From: Desulfuromonadaceae bacterium
GTDB lineage: Bacteria > Desulfobacterota > Desulfuromonadia > Desulfuromonadales > Geopsychrobacteraceae
Assembly (NCBI GenBank): GCA_016744555.1
Contig: JADGED010000156.1
Coordinates: forward strand, 1 to 5,927
Reading direction: 5' to 3'
DNA: 5,927 bases
In this document: one piece after another, positions 5,214-5,927 of the stretch
Position numbering within the stretch: position 1 is the stretch's first letter
Layout of the letters: each line of letters opens with the position of its first letter
The notes under the pieces: generated by a model
Told to the model about the DNA's origin: nothing
The model's input: only the letters and a program-made list of their open reading frames with translations
Database searches by the model: none
Position numbers and translations under genes: made by a program

Positions 5214-5927
5214 TTATGGAAAGGCGGGAACAATACCCAAACCAAGTGACTCATTAAAACCACTACAAATATTCATATTCTGAACCGCTTGCCCAGCGGC
5301 ACCTTTAACCAAATTATCAATAGCGCTTACCACTATAACCCTACCGGTACGCTGATCACTTACCAGTCCAAGGTCACAAAAGTTCGTCCCACGGACGTAG
5401 GCTACATTTGGCAATTCGCCACCTGGCATAACCCTGACAAAGTTCTCACCTGCGTAATGGGTTCGATACAATTCTAATAGTTCAGCTGAAGATTTATCAG
5501 TAACCAAATCGGCATAACAAGTTGAAAGAATTCCCCGATTAACCGGAAGCAAATGGGGGGTAAAATTCAACCTAATTTCACTATCAGCCAAACTAGTTAA
5601 TTCCTGTTCAATTTCTGGCGTGTGCCTATGGCTAGCTATCCCGTACGCCTTAAACCCTTCATTGGTTTCGCAGTAAAGGCTACCTTGTTTCACACCACGC
5701 CCTGCACCACTAACACCAGACTTACTATCAACTATCAGGGTATCAGGATTGATTAATTTATTCTTTAGTAAAGGCGCAAGACCAACAATAACACTAGTTG
5801 GGTAACAACCAGGATTGGCAATTAATCGAGCAGATTGGATTTTTTCACGATATAACTCCGGCAATCCGTAGACAGCCTCGGCAAACAGTTCTGGACTACT
5901 GTGGGTTTGATACCACTGCTCATATAC
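5214..5927 (-). CDS. argC: N-acetyl-gamma-glutamyl-phosphate reductase (ArgC), C-terminal part, cut by window edge
   Basis: The last 237 residues of ArgC are present; the frame is open to the window edge, so the N-terminal NADP-binding part (about 100 residues) lies outside. ArgC is the cytoplasmic enzyme that reduces N-acetylglutamyl phosphate to N-acetylglutamate semialdehyde with NADPH in arginine biosynthesis. The visible part opens VYEQWYQTHSSPEL and contains ANPGCYPTS with the catalytic Cys (visible residue 41), DSKSGVSGAGR, the HRHTPEIEQEL segment with the conserved His that assists catalysis, FTPHLLPVNRGILSTCYA, and a C-terminal DNLVKGAAGQAVQNMNIC that matches the family's usual end. 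It stops at TAA (5216-5214). The gene looks intact. It is probably not functionally tied to the downstream operon, from which it is separated by 125 bp and a promoter candidate. Confidence 0.97.
   Translation of the reverse strand, partial: VYEQWYQTHSSPELFAEAVYGLPELYREKIQSARLIANPGCYPTSVIVGLAPLLKNKLINPDTLIVDSKSGVSGAGRGVKQGSLYCETNEGFKAYGIASHRHTPEIEQELTSLADSEIRLNFTPHLLPVNRGILSTCYADLVTDKSSAELLELYRTHYAGENFVRVMPGGELPNVAYVRGTNFCDLGLVSDQRTGRVIVVSAIDNLVKGAAGQAVQNMNICSGFNESLGLGIVPAFP

Noticed and set aside
5289..5477. Plus-strand open frame of 62 codons
   Set aside because: It is antisense to argC, which is a certain gene here.
1..5927. tRNA, rRNA, CRISPR array, insertion sequence or transposase gene
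   Set aside because: I saw no tandem direct repeats with spacers, no tRNA-like cloverleaf, no transposase motifs and no target-site duplications; the window is nearly filled by intact minus-strand genes.

Overview
The window is a stretch of an AT-rich (by eye), Gram-negative-type bacterial chromosome. Every gene I can support is on the minus strand, so the order of transcription runs from high to low coordinates. ArgC, a set of type IV pilus minor pilins and a periplasmic YkuD enzyme together point to a proteobacterium in the broad sense. The PilW sequence (RMAGYDP near the N-terminus, VKCRNMGL at the end) resembles deltaproteobacterial/Desulfuromonadales-type PilW proteins from memory. That placement is a low-confidence inference.

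Layout in transcription order. (1) 5927-5214: the C-terminal two thirds of argC (arginine biosynthesis), cut by the window edge. (2) 5213-5089: a 125-bp gap with a good sigma70-type promoter candidate. (3) 5088-2935: a single-pass membrane protein with an N-terminal protein-kinase fold, a transmembrane helix, TPR repeats, a long V/E/T/P-rich linker and a C-terminal NTF2-like domain. Its kinase active site is degraded (HGN in place of HRD, DFS in place of DFG, no glycine-rich loop), so it is probably a pseudokinase. (4) 2938-1586: a membrane-anchored periplasmic L,D-transpeptidase/L,D-carboxypeptidase (YkuD fold) with an N-terminal helical/TPR-like part and its own C-terminal NTF2-like domain. 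It starts at a TTG that overlaps the stop of the upstream gene. (5) 1585-1411: an intergenic stretch with a 37-bp near-perfect palindrome and a second overlapping inverted repeat. (6) 1410-1: a tight minor-pilin operon of a FimT/GspH-type pseudopilin, PilW and the start of PilV.

The most interesting content is the two-gene pair at 5088-1586. Both products end in what looks like the same NTF2-like module (W-x3-D-I-x2-Y-x3-Y-x3-F, then a terminal W about 90 residues later). One protein places it in the periplasm behind a cytoplasmic pseudokinase, and the other fuses it to a cell-wall peptide-cleaving or cross-linking enzyme. I infer a transmembrane peptidoglycan-remodelling module in which the pseudokinase protein scaffolds or regulates the YkuD enzyme. 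The minor pilins downstream probably form a separate operon that primes or tips type IV pili.
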